Positions 1 through 6,244 of a DNA stretch of 8,656 nt are shown here, piece after piece (positions within the stretch are counted from its first letter, which is position 1; every line of letters begins with the position of its first letter). Below the pieces are notes generated by a model. It had not been told where the DNA came from and searched no databases. It saw only the letters and a program-made list of their open reading frames with translations. This DNA is from an uncultured bacterium. Lineage in GTDB: Bacteria; Desulfobacterota; WTBG01. The position numbers were made by a program, and so were the translations under genes. The stretch is taken from assembly GCA_938024025.1 (NCBI GenBank), contig CALJBY010000288.1, forward strand, positions 1 to 8,656, given 5' to 3'.

Positions 1-85
1 CGAGAGAAGAACTCGGTACAGCAGTGTGCCCTTTGTCCTGGAAGTACTGCAAAAAGTGATTTCTAATGTCGCTTGAGGTCATCAT
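1..85 (-). CDS. alaS: Alanyl-tRNA synthetase, N-terminal fragment (cut by window edge)
   Basis: Only the first 28 codons are present, and the reading frame runs off the left edge. The peptide starts MMTSSDIRNHFLQYF and continues through DKGHTAVPSSSL. This matches the conserved AlaS opening, in which an IRxxFLxFF helix is followed by GHxxVxSSSL, the start of the class II aminoacylation core. AlaS charges tRNA-Ala with alanine in the cytoplasm. Two ATG codons are adjacent (ending at 85 and 82), and the second would give the usual MTSSxIR start. It lies 42 nt after recX on the same strand. The order recA-recX-alaS is also found in Escherichia coli and many other bacteria, which supports the call. 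No strong ribosome binding site is visible. Nothing can be said about the editing or C-Ala domains, which are outside the window. Confidence 0.9.
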   Translation of the reverse strand, partial: MMTSSDIRNHFLQYFQDKGHTAVPSSSL

Positions 86-110
86 TTAGCTTTTAGAGTT
101 CAGATTGAGG

Positions 111-116
111 ATTATA
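111..116 (-). promoter_or_regulatory. Possible -10 box (TATAAT) before alaS
   Basis: The minus strand reads a perfect TATAAT 25 nt upstream of the alaS ATG pair, in the recX-alaS gap. No convincing -35 hexamer is seen 16-18 nt further upstream, inside the end of recX. It may be a weak internal promoter or only an AT-rich accident. Confidence 0.25.
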
Positions 117-127
117 AAAACGTGCAT

Positions 128-607
128 TCAGTCACCAGAGGTTATAACCGCAGAAATGATATCCCAGCAAAACCCCTTTCTTCTCAAGTAGCTAATAACG
201 TTCTGTCTTGTTTTTCCCCCGGCGTGCTGGTCATGTGTATGGGGGAATTTGTGCTCAAGGGCACGCCGCGCTACTTGGGTGAGATCACATTCCTTTGTCA
301 GCTTTGCAAGCGTCTCATTAATGATGTCCTGTGCTACCCCTTTCTTGAGCAGGGCATCAGTAATGCGGAGAGTACCCCACTGCTTGTTTTCCAGGGAAGA
401 ACGTGCAAAGGTATAGGCGAAATCATAGTCATTGAGATAGCCGAGTTCTTTGACGCGGGAGAGTGTCTTGGTTATGGTGAGCGGAGAAAATTCCTTTTCT
501 TCCAATTTGCGCTTAACTTCAGCGCTGCTACGGGAGCGATACGAGAGAAAGTGAAAGGCAGTTTCTTTAGCCCGCTCAATCTCATTTTTTTCCGTCTTTG
601 GGTTCAT
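128..607 (-). CDS. recX: RecX regulatory protein
   Basis: The product is 159 aa, normal for RecX. RecX binds the RecA filament and limits filament growth and recombinase activity in the cytoplasm. The recognisable pattern is the helical-repeat opening at residues 11-37 ([20 protein letters not shown]), then [17 protein letters not shown] at 54-70 and [11 protein letters not shown] near 86-96, with later repeats ending in [12 protein letters not shown] at 140-151. I chose the ATG at 607 because it puts the first conserved helix at the usual distance from the start. The frame stays open upstream to 835, but there it only mirrors recA codons. With this start, recX begins 26 nt inside the recA 3' end, so translation is probably coupled and no recA-recX terminator can fit between them. 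The ribosome binding site would be a weak purine run (AAAGAAAAAAAAG) within recA. Confidence 0.88.
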   Translation of the reverse strand: MNPKTEKNEIERAKETAFHFLSYRSRSSAEVKRKLEEKEFSPLTITKTLSRVKELGYLNDYDFAYTFARSSLENKQWGTLRITDALLKKGVAQDIINETLAKLTKECDLTQVARRALEHKFPHTHDQHAGGKTRQNVISYLRRKGFCWDIISAVITSGD

Positions 608-1619
608 CTTTTTTTTCTTTGACCGGTAAACCAAGGTGGACTTTGATCTTTTGTTTAATCTCCGCTGCCAGCTTGGGATTTTCCTTAAGAAATTTCTTTG
701 CGTTTTCTTTTCCCTGCCCCATACGTTCTCCCTGGTAAGAGTACCAGGTACCACTTTTTTCAACGATGTCGGTAGAGGCTCCCAAGTCAATAAGTTCACC
801 TTCCTGTGATATTCCTTCTCCATAGATGATTTCAAACTGGGCCTCTTTAAATGGCGGAGCCAGCTTGTTTTTAACGACCTTTACCCGTGTTCGCGAGCCA
901 TAAATGCCTGTTTCATTCTTTAACGATTCTATCCTTCTGATGTCTAACCTGATTGACGCATAGAATTTGAGTGCGTTACCTCCTGTCGTCGTTTCAGGGT
1001 TGCCAAACATAACACCGATTTTCATTCTAATCTGGTTGGTAAAAATCATCGACGTTCTTGACCGGCTAATAGCAGCCGTTAGCTTGCGCAGTGCCTGTGA
1101 CATCAAACGTGCCTGCAGCCCCATGTGGGAGTCGCCCATCTCTCCTTCGATTTCCGCACGGGGAACGAGTGCTGCGACAGAATCGATTATGAGGACATCT
1201 ATCGCCCCACTCCTTACCAGCATCTCGGCAATTTCCAGTGCCTGTTCTCCTGTGTCGGGCTGGGATATCAGTAACTCATCTGTTTTAACACCGAGGTGTT
1301 GAGCGTACCCGATATCGACTGCATGTTCAGCATCGATAAATGCTGCCACGCCACCGGCTTTCTGGGCTTCTGCGATGATTTGCAGGGTCAGGGTAGTTTT
1401 TCCCGATGCTTCAGGACCGTATATTTCTATCACTCTGCCTCGAGGGACACCCCCTATACCCAGGGCACAATCCAGGCTGATTGAGCCGGTTGAAATGATG
1501 GGTATATCGGGTACTTTGTAGTCATCACCCAGGCGCATGATAGACCCTTTGCCGAATTGTTTTTCAATTTGAGCCACTGCACTATCGATTGCCTTCCTTT
1601 TATTGTCATCTTGTGCCAT
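582..1619 (-). CDS. recA: Recombinase RecA
   Basis: The 345-aa product is close to the usual RecA length. RecA is the ATP-dependent strand-exchange protein of homologous recombination and the co-protease that triggers LexA cleavage. Visible features are the N-terminal polymerisation helix ([21 protein letters not shown] type, residues 14-31), Walker A GPEASGKT at 68-75, catalytic Glu98 in DAEHA, Walker B VLIIDS at 142-147, the L1 segment near [18 protein letters not shown] at 158-175, and the L2 loop from [14 protein letters not shown] to TTTGG at 193-214 with the sensor Gln196. The C-terminus ends in a lysine-rich mixed-charge tail rather than a strongly acidic one. The segment after DAEHA reads [12 protein letters not shown] where most relatives have ALDPxYAxxLGV, a small local divergence. 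The ATG at 1619 has a strong GAGGGGG Shine-Dalgarno five bases away. The gene lies 60 nt after thpR on the same strand and overlaps recX. Confidence 0.98.
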   Translation of the reverse strand: MAQDDNKRKAIDSAVAQIEKQFGKGSIMRLGDDYKVPDIPIISTGSISLDCALGIGGVPRGRVIEIYGPEASGKTTLTLQIIAEAQKAGGVAAFIDAEHAVDIGYAQHLGVKTDELLISQPDTGEQALEIAEMLVRSGAIDVLIIDSVAALVPRAEIEGEMGDSHMGLQARLMSQALRKLTAAISRSRTSMIFTNQIRMKIGVMFGNPETTTGGNALKFYASIRLDIRRIESLKNETGIYGSRTRVKVVKNKLAPPFKEAQFEIIYGEGISQEGELIDLGASTDIVEKSGTWYSYQGERMGQGKENAKKFLKENPKLAAEIKQKIKVHLGLPVKEKKDEPKDGKK

Positions 1620-1624
1620 AACAT

Positions 1625-1631
1625 CCCCCTC
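1625..1631 (-). promoter_or_regulatory. Ribosome binding site of recA
   Basis: The minus strand reads GAGGGGG, five bases before the recA ATG. It is the strongest Shine-Dalgarno in the minus-strand block and fixes the recA start. It suggests recA is translated more efficiently than its neighbours thpR and recX, whose sites are weak. Confidence 0.7.
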
Positions 1632-1646
1632 GGGTTAAAAGAGTCT

Positions 1647-1662
1647 CAGTTTATAAACAGTT
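1647..1662. promoter_or_regulatory. Possible operator upstream of recA (palindrome plus direct repeat)
   Basis: The 60-nt thpR-recA gap holds a perfect 10-bp palindrome, GTTTATAAAC (1649-1658). It is embedded in a direct repeat of CAGTT (1647-1651 and 1658-1662) with an 11-bp period. On the minus strand the core reads CTGTTTATAAACTGAG. This shares the CTGT half-site of the gamma-proteobacterial LexA box but not the ACAG half, and no GAAC/GTTC-type box is present. It is in the place where an SOS operator would be expected. Assignment to LexA is inference only, and no good -35/-10 pair is seen here. Confidence 0.3.
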
Positions 1663-1679
1663 GTATATGATTGCTTAGC

Positions 1680-2249
1680 CTACGAGCGGAGTGCAAATGA
1701 TTTCAGTTTAGTATGAACAGCGCCACTCGGTTTGAGGTCACTCTTAAAAAGTAAAATCTCCGTTACATCAAACGTGCCACATGCACATTCTCCCATAGTT
1801 GCTAAACGCTGGCTTACCGTTCTCTTACCTTTTGGAGATTTGATTCTTCCAAGAGTGAGATGGGGAGAGAAGGTCCGTTTTTCTGCTGTAAATCCAAGAC
1901 GGGTTAGTTTCCTGTCTATCGTCTGCTGAACTTGCTGTAAGACACCACGTTCATCTTCAATGTCCAGCCAGATGACTTTAGGGTGTTCCCTGTTAGGAAA
2001 AGCCCCCAGTGAGCCTACAGATAGGGTAAAGATCGTTGTGTCAGCTAAACACTCCTCAAGGGCATCACCAATTTCAGCTACCCGTTCTTCATCAATTGCA
2101 CCTAAAAATTTTAAGGTGAGATGAATCCCCTCACTGCGTACCCACCGGACATCAGTGGTACCTCTCTTAAGCTCGTTTTGGATGTGTTCAATGTGCTGTC
2201 GCAGAGAGGGCGATAGTTCTATGGCAATAAAAGATCTAATCTGTGACAT
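1680..2249 (-). CDS. thpR: RNA 2',3'-cyclic phosphodiesterase (LigT/2H family)
   Basis: The product is 189 aa, typical of the family. ThpR belongs to the 2H phosphoesterase superfamily and hydrolyses 2',3'-cyclic phosphate RNA ends; the family was first known for joining tRNA half-molecules in vitro. The two signature HxTx motifs are present as HLTL at residues 43-46 and HLTL at 130-133, in the contexts EGIHLTLKFLG and FSPHLTLGRIK. The N-terminus IRSFIAIELSPSLR is the usual opening strand and helix. The ATG at 2249 is preferred over the in-frame TTG directly before it. The upstream purine run (AAGAAAACG) is a poor Shine-Dalgarno. It is the first gene after the promoter at 2427-2455 and is followed 60 nt later by recA. 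This linkage suggests co-transcription, not a shared biochemical role. Confidence 0.93.
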   Translation of the reverse strand: MSQIRSFIAIELSPSLRQHIEHIQNELKRGTTDVRWVRSEGIHLTLKFLGAIDEERVAEIGDALEECLADTTIFTLSVGSLGAFPNREHPKVIWLDIEDERGVLQQVQQTIDRKLTRLGFTAEKRTFSPHLTLGRIKSPKGKRTVSQRLATMGECACGTFDVTEILLFKSDLKPSGAVHTKLKSFALRS

Positions 2250-2419
2250 CAACGTTTTCTTGTTCTTGCACGGTCAGCACAATTACAGGTTAAACGCCCA
2301 TGCCCCTCCGGGGCCGGGCCCACGAAGCATTAAAAATGCTATTTTCCCTCCCCCCGTCGGGATTACCCGGCCGGAGATTAGGGAAGAGGGTTAGGGGGTA
2401 ACACCAATCCACTTGCGAA
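2250..2419 (-). promoter_or_regulatory. GC-rich structured leader of the thpR-recA transcript
   Basis: If transcription starts about 8 nt after the -10 box, thpR has a leader of roughly 170 nt with no gene in it. The leader is much more GC-rich than its surroundings and contains several complementary segments. CTCCGGCCGGG (plus 2366-2376) pairs with the segment at 2306-2318, with a two-base bulge. CCCTCTTCCC (2381-2390) pairs with GGGGGGAGGG (2346-2355) over 10 bp including two G-U pairs. A small hairpin AGCAT/ATGCT sits at 2326-2340, and GCCCC/GGGGC at 2302-2314. The first two pairings cross each other, so they would be alternatives or a pseudoknot. I recognise no known riboswitch class. It could be a cis-regulatory RNA or a palindromic dispersed repeat that landed in the leader. 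Confidence 0.4.
2306..2376. repeat. Imperfect GC-rich inverted repeat
   Basis: Arms at 2306-2318 and 2366-2376 are complementary apart from a two-base bulge. They enclose a hairpin AGCAT-TAAAA-ATGCT (2326-2340) and a CGGG-ATTA-CCCG hairpin that overlaps the right arm (2358-2369). There is no T-run after any stem on the minus strand, so this is not a standard intrinsic terminator for cinA. Confidence 0.6.
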
Positions 2420-2426
2420 TCAAAAT

Positions 2427-2455
2427 TAAATACCATAGCCCAGCGTGCTTGTCAA
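2427..2455 (-). promoter_or_regulatory. Sigma70-type promoter for thpR-recA-recX(-alaS)
   Basis: The minus strand has a perfect -35 TTGACA (2450-2455), a 17-nt spacer and a -10 TATTTA (2427-2432) preceded by TGG, that is, an extended -10. An overlapping TTTAAT gives an alternative -10. It begins only 14 nt after the cinA stop codon, leaving no room for a cinA terminator before it. Confidence 0.7.
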
Positions 2456-2469
2456 TTTGAACTATTAGA

Positions 2470-3711
2470 TTATATCGTGAGGAGGTATTTCCTCAAACTG
2501 TCCAGAGCGTACTGGGACGTCATAAATTTTATCTGGGAACGGTCACCATAGAACAGGTGTTTCTGGGTGATAATCTGTCGCTTGTGGGCAAGGGAGATAA
2601 AAACGGTGCCGACCGGTTTGTCTGATGTTCCTCCGGCAGGCCCTGCAACCCCGGTTACTGCTAACCCGAGGGTAGTTTTGCCCAGGCGTTTTATCCCCTG
2701 TGCCATGGATTCAGCTGTTTCTTGACTGACTGCCCCGAAACGGTTGAGGGTAGTAGCGGGCACCTGCAAGAGTTCTTTTTTGGCCCGGTTACTGTATACG
2801 ATGAGAGAGCGTTCCAGGTAATCAGAGCTGCCAGGAACATTCGTCAGCCTGTGGGTAATCAGCCCTCCGGTGCACGATTCCGCTACGGACAGTGTGGCTT
2901 CCTGTGAACGCAATAGACTGCCCACAACCGATTCCAGGGTTTCCCCATTCTTTCCGAAGATGATTGTGCCTAAAATCTTTGTAACTTTTCGCTCAACGGC
3001 CTTCAGTTTCTTTTCAATGAATTTCTTGTCATTTCCACGCATGGTGAGTTTGAGCGTGATTTCCGGATAGTGGGGCAAAAAAGCAAAGGCAATTTCTTTC
3101 TCTTCTTTTATGAGGTCACTCAAGGCCTGGTCACAGTATGATTCGGTCTTGCCAAAAATCTTAAGCCCCACGGTCCTTACGAGTTCCGTGTCAGGATGTT
3201 CCTTCTTGATGAGGGGGAGAACAGTTTCCTCCAGCATTCTTCGCATCTCACGGGGTACACCGGGCAGGAAAAAAAAGAGCGTGTTGCTCTTTGCTGAGGT
3301 AAAGCCGCAGGCGGTGCCGATAGGATTGGGGATCATCGTTGCGCCGCTCGGCAGGTAGGCTTGCTTGATGTTGTGGGGGCTCATGGGGCGACCGAGCTTC
3401 TGAAACCGGTCCTCCATGGCCTTAAGGGCAGCTTTGTTAAGCTCGAGCTTTCTTCGCAAAGCCTCAGCAGCGGCTTTGGTTGTGATGTCATCCACGGTGG
3501 GGCCCAGGCCACCGGTCACCAGGACGAAGCTGACGTGATGCTGTATGCCCCGTAAGATGGAGACAATTGACGGGGTGTCATCTCCCACGGTACTGATCTG
3601 TACTACCTCAATGCCAGCGGTATGGAGCTGATCGGCGATAAAGGTGGCATTGGTATTCTGAACACTTCCTGAGGTGAGCTCATCACCGATTGTTATGATT
3701 TCTGCCTTCAC
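2470..3711 (-). CDS. cinA: CinA: MoCF-like domain fused to nicotinamide-nucleotide amidohydrolase
   Basis: The 413-aa product is full length for two-domain CinA. The N-terminal MoCF/COG1058 domain (about 1-170) has MKAEIITIGDEL, TGGLGPTVDDIT at 66-77 and LPGVPREM at 149-156. In studied homologues this domain has ADP-ribose/NMN-linked pyrophosphatase activity. The C-terminal PncC domain (about 255-410) has AESCTGGL at 277-284, GVAGPAGG at 354-361, KPVGTV at 365-370 and GDRSQIK at 389-395. It deamidates NMN to nicotinic acid mononucleotide in the pyridine-nucleotide cycle. The start is a GTG, chosen because it gives the family's exact MKAEIITIGDE start; a nearby ATG is out of frame. It follows pgpA after 40 nt. 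cinA is often next to recA and pgpA in bacteria, consistent with the layout here. Confidence 0.96.
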   Translation of the reverse strand: MKAEIITIGDELTSGSVQNTNATFIADQLHTAGIEVVQISTVGDDTPSIVSILRGIQHHVSFVLVTGGLGPTVDDITTKAAAEALRRKLELNKAALKAMEDRFQKLGRPMSPHNIKQAYLPSGATMIPNPIGTACGFTSAKSNTLFFFLPGVPREMRRMLEETVLPLIKKEHPDTELVRTVGLKIFGKTESYCDQALSDLIKEEKEIAFAFLPHYPEITLKLTMRGNDKKFIEKKLKAVERKVTKILGTIIFGKNGETLESVVGSLLRSQEATLSVAESCTGGLITHRLTNVPGSSDYLERSLIVYSNRAKKELLQVPATTLNRFGAVSQETAESMAQGIKRLGKTTLGLAVTGVAGPAGGTSDKPVGTVFISLAHKRQIITQKHLFYGDRSQIKFMTSQYALDSLRKYLLTI

Positions 3712-3751
3712 GTTTCCATCTGCCTGTGGTTGGGCGGATCACTGTTTGTGC

Positions 3752-4231
3752 TTAGAAGAGGGTCTCGTTAAAGAAGAAGACCCGAACGAGCTGAAGTGCA
3801 AGGTTGGAATAGAAACCTGCTATGACGTCATCCATGACGACGTCCAGTCCACCCTTTTTTCTGTTATTAAAAAAATTCGCTGGTGGGGGTTTAACAATGT
3901 CAAAAAAACGAAAGAAGAAAAACCCCATGGTAAGAAAGATCCAGTCAAAGGGGACGAGGAACATGGTGATTAAAAAACCCACGAGCTCATCAATGACAAT
4001 AAAACTGCAGTCTTTTTTTTGGAAGATCTTTTCAGATTTGTCTGATAGCCAGACAGCTAAGAAGAAAATGATGAGCGTCAGGAGACCATACAGGTAAGGG
4101 TTTAAGCGAAACATGAGGAGATAGCATGCTACCCCCAGTGTCAGGGTGCTAAAGGTAGCGGGTGCAATGGGGAAATAACCGGTGTATAACCCTGTGGAAA
4201 AGAGGGTAATGATTTTTTCGCCTCTTTTCAT
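3752..4231 (-). CDS. pgpA: Phosphatidylglycerophosphatase A
   Basis: The 159-aa integral membrane protein matches PgpA, which dephosphorylates phosphatidylglycerophosphate to phosphatidylglycerol at the inner membrane. Visible motifs are TGYFPIAPATFSTL at 17-30 (the family's G.aP.APGTfgSl), IDELVG at 80-85, FRFFDIVKPPP at 107-117 and the acidic site GGLDVVMDDVIAG at 127-139. Three to four hydrophobic segments are seen near 8-40, 46-62, 84-110 and 136-155. The family glycine in APGTF is alanine here (APATF), a mild deviation. The ATG overlaps the stop of the upstream cyclophilin-like gene as ATGA (4 nt), so translation is probably coupled. It lies 40 nt before cinA. Confidence 0.93.
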   Translation of the reverse strand: MKRGEKIITLFSTGLYTGYFPIAPATFSTLTLGVACYLLMFRLNPYLYGLLTLIIFFLAVWLSDKSEKIFQKKDCSFIVIDELVGFLITMFLVPFDWIFLTMGFFFFRFFDIVKPPPANFFNNRKKGGLDVVMDDVIAGFYSNLALQLVRVFFFNETLF

Positions 4232-4608
4232 GTGCCTGCCTTCTCCACCCGGACAGGTGTATCCGATGGAACCTGTTTGAATACCGTTGCATCACCGATA
4301 ATCTTTCCAAAGATATTGACTGCACTTGCGGGTTTTATTTCGTTGCCCGTGCTGATTGGGGTGGGACCAAAGAAGATGCAGAATGCAGGTCCTTGCGGCC
4401 AGAATCCAAGATCACCTATTTCTACCGTCTCACGTGCATCTTTCTCCAGGCCGTGTGAGAGGGGAATGGTGAAATAGATTTCATCTCCCCAGATGTTACA
4501 GGCTGATTCAAGGGGGAGTGCATCCCAGAGAGCCTCGGCAGTGGAGGTGCTTAGCAGTTCTGCTTCGGCTGCTATGGTTCCCGCGATAATCTTTATCTTT
4601 TTTTCCAT
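4228..4608 (-). CDS. Cyclophilin-like fold protein (DUF369/TM1367-like)
   Basis: The 126-aa protein has no signal peptide or membrane segment. It resembles the small bacterial and archaeal cyclophilin-like family (PF04126, the type seen in Thermotoga TM1367). The recognised pattern is AEAELLSTSTAEALWDALP at 14-32, NIWGDEIYFTIP at 38-49, VEIGDLGFWPQGPAFCIFFGPTP at 62-84 and PASAVNIFGKI at 93-103. The fold is cyclophilin-like, but the family's function is unknown, and I do not infer prolyl isomerase activity. The ATG at 4608 lies 6 nt after the preceding gene. The purine run GAGGAG, in the end of that gene, is about 12 nt away and so rather distant. The stop overlaps the pgpA start, so the gene is clearly part of the gmhA operon. 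Confidence 0.78.
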   Translation of the reverse strand: MEKKIKIIAGTIAAEAELLSTSTAEALWDALPLESACNIWGDEIYFTIPLSHGLEKDARETVEIGDLGFWPQGPAFCIFFGPTPISTGNEIKPASAVNIFGKIIGDATVFKQVPSDTPVRVEKAGT

Positions 4609-4614
4609 GGGGTG

Positions 4615-5559
4615 CTAGAGCTCCTCCAGGATGGTTGCGGCAAGGAGGGGAAGCATAATTTCATGGTGTCCAATCAGGTGATAGCCCTTCCCCCCTGACA
4701 GGGTGGGGCGCTCCACAACGTTAACTGCAGGCCTGTAGTGACGAATAAAATCCATGTTGACGGTTGTCACCGTGTTGAGCGGTGCCCCTCGATTTTTGGC
4801 TAAACTTAACGCCTTGAGAAATACTTCAGGTATGATTACTGCTGATCCTATATTGAAAAAGACACCTCCCTCAAGCTGCTCAATCAGTGAGGAGAAGGTC
4901 AAAAAGTCGTTGTGTGTGAGCGTACCCGTTGCGGCACCATCAAAATTGGGATGCATGTGGATGGTATCGGTTCCAATGCTTACATGTACCGTGATGGGTA
5001 GTCCCTGTTGCGATCCTGCAGCCAGCAGGCTCATCCCGGTGTAGGGAGCTGACACGTTAAGCAGTCTTTTTCCGATTGCTGCCCCCATACCGTCATGAGC
5101 ACTCAGTCCCTCAAGGACTGCCTGATTGATGAGGTCAGCGGCCTCCAGTGCCATGCCGAATTGTCCTTCCTGCAAACCTGTCGCGACATCTTCTGATGTC
5201 TTGCCGGCAAGAGCTATTTCTACGTCATGGATAGCACCGGCTCCGTTCATGGCAATGCAGGATATGACACCTTTTTGCATAAGGTCGATGAGCAGGGGGT
5301 TCAACCCGACTTTAATGACGTGCGCACCCATCCCAAAGATAATAGGTCTTTTCTGGTGATACGCGGTGACGGTCCGCTGTGCAATCTCTTTGAGCTCTTT
5401 GGCGGCAAGGGTTGTGGGCAGCACATCTAAAAATGATTTAAGCGTACTTCCTTTTTTGTAGGGTTTACAGAAGTCTTTGACACTTACCTTGCTGGCCCTT
5501 TCCTTCAGCGAGATTGTTTTGATGCTTTTACGGTCAGGGTGCTCCGGTGTTTTTTTCAT
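4615..5559 (-). CDS. Deoxyhypusine-synthase-like protein
   Basis: The 314-aa soluble protein looks like a divergent member of the deoxyhypusine synthase fold (COG1899/PF01916). In the same order as that family it shows a nucleotide-binding-like IIFGMGAHVIKVGLNPLL at 73-90, CIAMNGAGAIHDVEIAL at 101-117, PITVHVSIGTDTIHMHP at 188-204, GGVFFNIGSAVIIPEVFLKA at 231-250, KNRGA at 255-259, and HHEIMLPLLAATIL at 298-311 as the closing helix. True deoxyhypusine synthase uses NAD and spermidine and needs a lysine in GGGxxKH. I see no such motif: the corresponding stretch reads GSAVIIPEVF. Bacteria have no eIF5A, so the substrate here is unknown. The gene starts 9 nt after gmhA and ends 6 nt before the cyclophilin-like gene. 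This context might hint at sugar or envelope metabolism, but that is inference. The fold assignment is moderately sure and the activity is unknown. Confidence 0.6.
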   Translation of the reverse strand: MKKTPEHPDRKSIKTISLKERASKVSVKDFCKPYKKGSTLKSFLDVLPTTLAAKELKEIAQRTVTAYHQKRPIIFGMGAHVIKVGLNPLLIDLMQKGVISCIAMNGAGAIHDVEIALAGKTSEDVATGLQEGQFGMALEAADLINQAVLEGLSAHDGMGAAIGKRLLNVSAPYTGMSLLAAGSQQGLPITVHVSIGTDTIHMHPNFDGAATGTLTHNDFLTFSSLIEQLEGGVFFNIGSAVIIPEVFLKALSLAKNRGAPLNTVTTVNMDFIRHYRPAVNVVERPTLSGGKGYHLIGHHEIMLPLLAATILEEL

Positions 5560-5568
5560 AGGTATGCC

Positions 5569-6162
5569 TTACAGGCTCAGCTCCTGTTCAACGAGTTCAC
5601 AGATGATATGGGCAAGGGTAATGTGCACTTCCTGTATACGGGTAACATCAGGGGATTCAACCGTGAGGTGGTAATCTACCAGCGTGCCCATTTCACCACC
5701 ACCCTTCCCCGTGCACCCCAGGGTGGTCACTTCCATGCTTCGGGCAGTCTTTATTGCCGCGATCATGTTGGGTGAATTGCCGCTGGTACTTATTCCCCAT
5801 GCAATGTCTCCCTTTTTGCCCAGTGCTCGAATCTGCCGGGAAAAAACGTGGGAAAAATCCCTGTCATTGCCAATGCTGGTTAACACCGATGTGTCTGTGG
5901 TGAGCGCTAATGCGGCAAGGGGAGGGCGCTCCCGTTCAGTTTTGTATAATCGATTAACAAATTCAGCTGCAATATGTTGAGCATCAGCAGCGCTCCCCCC
6001 GTTACCAAAGAGCATGATTTTGTTACCTGCCTTCAGTGCCGCTGCCAGCAGGCGCACTGCCTGTATAATCTGTTCGCTGTTTTTTTCTGCAAATGCCGTT
6101 TGTAAATGTGCACTCTCTTTGAATCGTTCAATAATTAAGTTGTTCAATGGAGGTACCTTCAT
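5569..6162 (-). CDS. gmhA: Phosphoheptose isomerase (SIS domain)
   Basis: The 197-aa product is typical of GmhA, which converts sedoheptulose 7-phosphate to D-glycero-D-manno-heptose 7-phosphate, the first step to ADP-heptose for the LPS inner core. It is one SIS domain: GNGGSAADAQHIAAE at 53-67, SIGNDRDFSHVFSRQI at 96-111, ISTSGNSPN at 124-132, TGKGGG at 151-156 and RIQEVHITLAH at 175-185. The zinc ligands expected from E. coli GmhA are conserved as His63, Glu67, Gln177 and His185, with the same spacings. The ATG at 6162 gives a normal N-terminal helix, though no Shine-Dalgarno precedes it. It is the first gene of the minus-strand operon, about 20 nt after the predicted transcription start. 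The other heptose genes (hldE, gmhB) are not in this window. Confidence 0.92.
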   Translation of the reverse strand: MKVPPLNNLIIERFKESAHLQTAFAEKNSEQIIQAVRLLAAALKAGNKIMLFGNGGSAADAQHIAAEFVNRLYKTERERPPLAALALTTDTSVLTSIGNDRDFSHVFSRQIRALGKKGDIAWGISTSGNSPNMIAAIKTARSMEVTTLGCTGKGGGEMGTLVDYHLTVESPDVTRIQEVHITLAHIICELVEQELSL

Positions 6163-6189
6163 AGTGTGTTAGAAAGGAGTCGTGCCATC

Positions 6190-6219
6190 ATAATAATTAA
6201 TATGAACGGGTGCTGTCAA
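6190..6219 (-). promoter_or_regulatory. Sigma70-type promoter of the gmhA operon
   Basis: The minus strand has a perfect -35 TTGACA (6214-6219), an 18-nt spacer and a -10 TATTAT (6190-6195, five of six consensus bases). The inferred start near 6182 leaves a leader of about 20 nt before the gmhA ATG. It would drive gmhA through cinA, whose spacings are 9, 6, -4 and 40 nt. Confidence 0.7.
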
Positions 6220-6244
6220 GATAATTTAGGGAGGGGAGAGTGAG

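Noticed and set aside
122..622. Plus-strand open frame opposite recX
   Set aside because: It is antisense to a well-supported gene, resembles no known family, and has no ribosome site of note.
608..835. A 76-codon upstream extension of the recX frame into recA
   Set aside because: These codons lie wholly inside conserved recA in another frame and do not resemble RecX. The ATG at 607 fits the family start.
1620..1680. A sigma70 promoter directly in front of recA
   Set aside because: TATACA and TATAAA are present but no -35-like hexamer lies at a suitable distance, so only a possible operator is reported.
2302..2340. Intrinsic terminator after cinA
   Set aside because: The GC-rich stems have no T-run on the minus strand, and they lie downstream of the thpR promoter, not before it.
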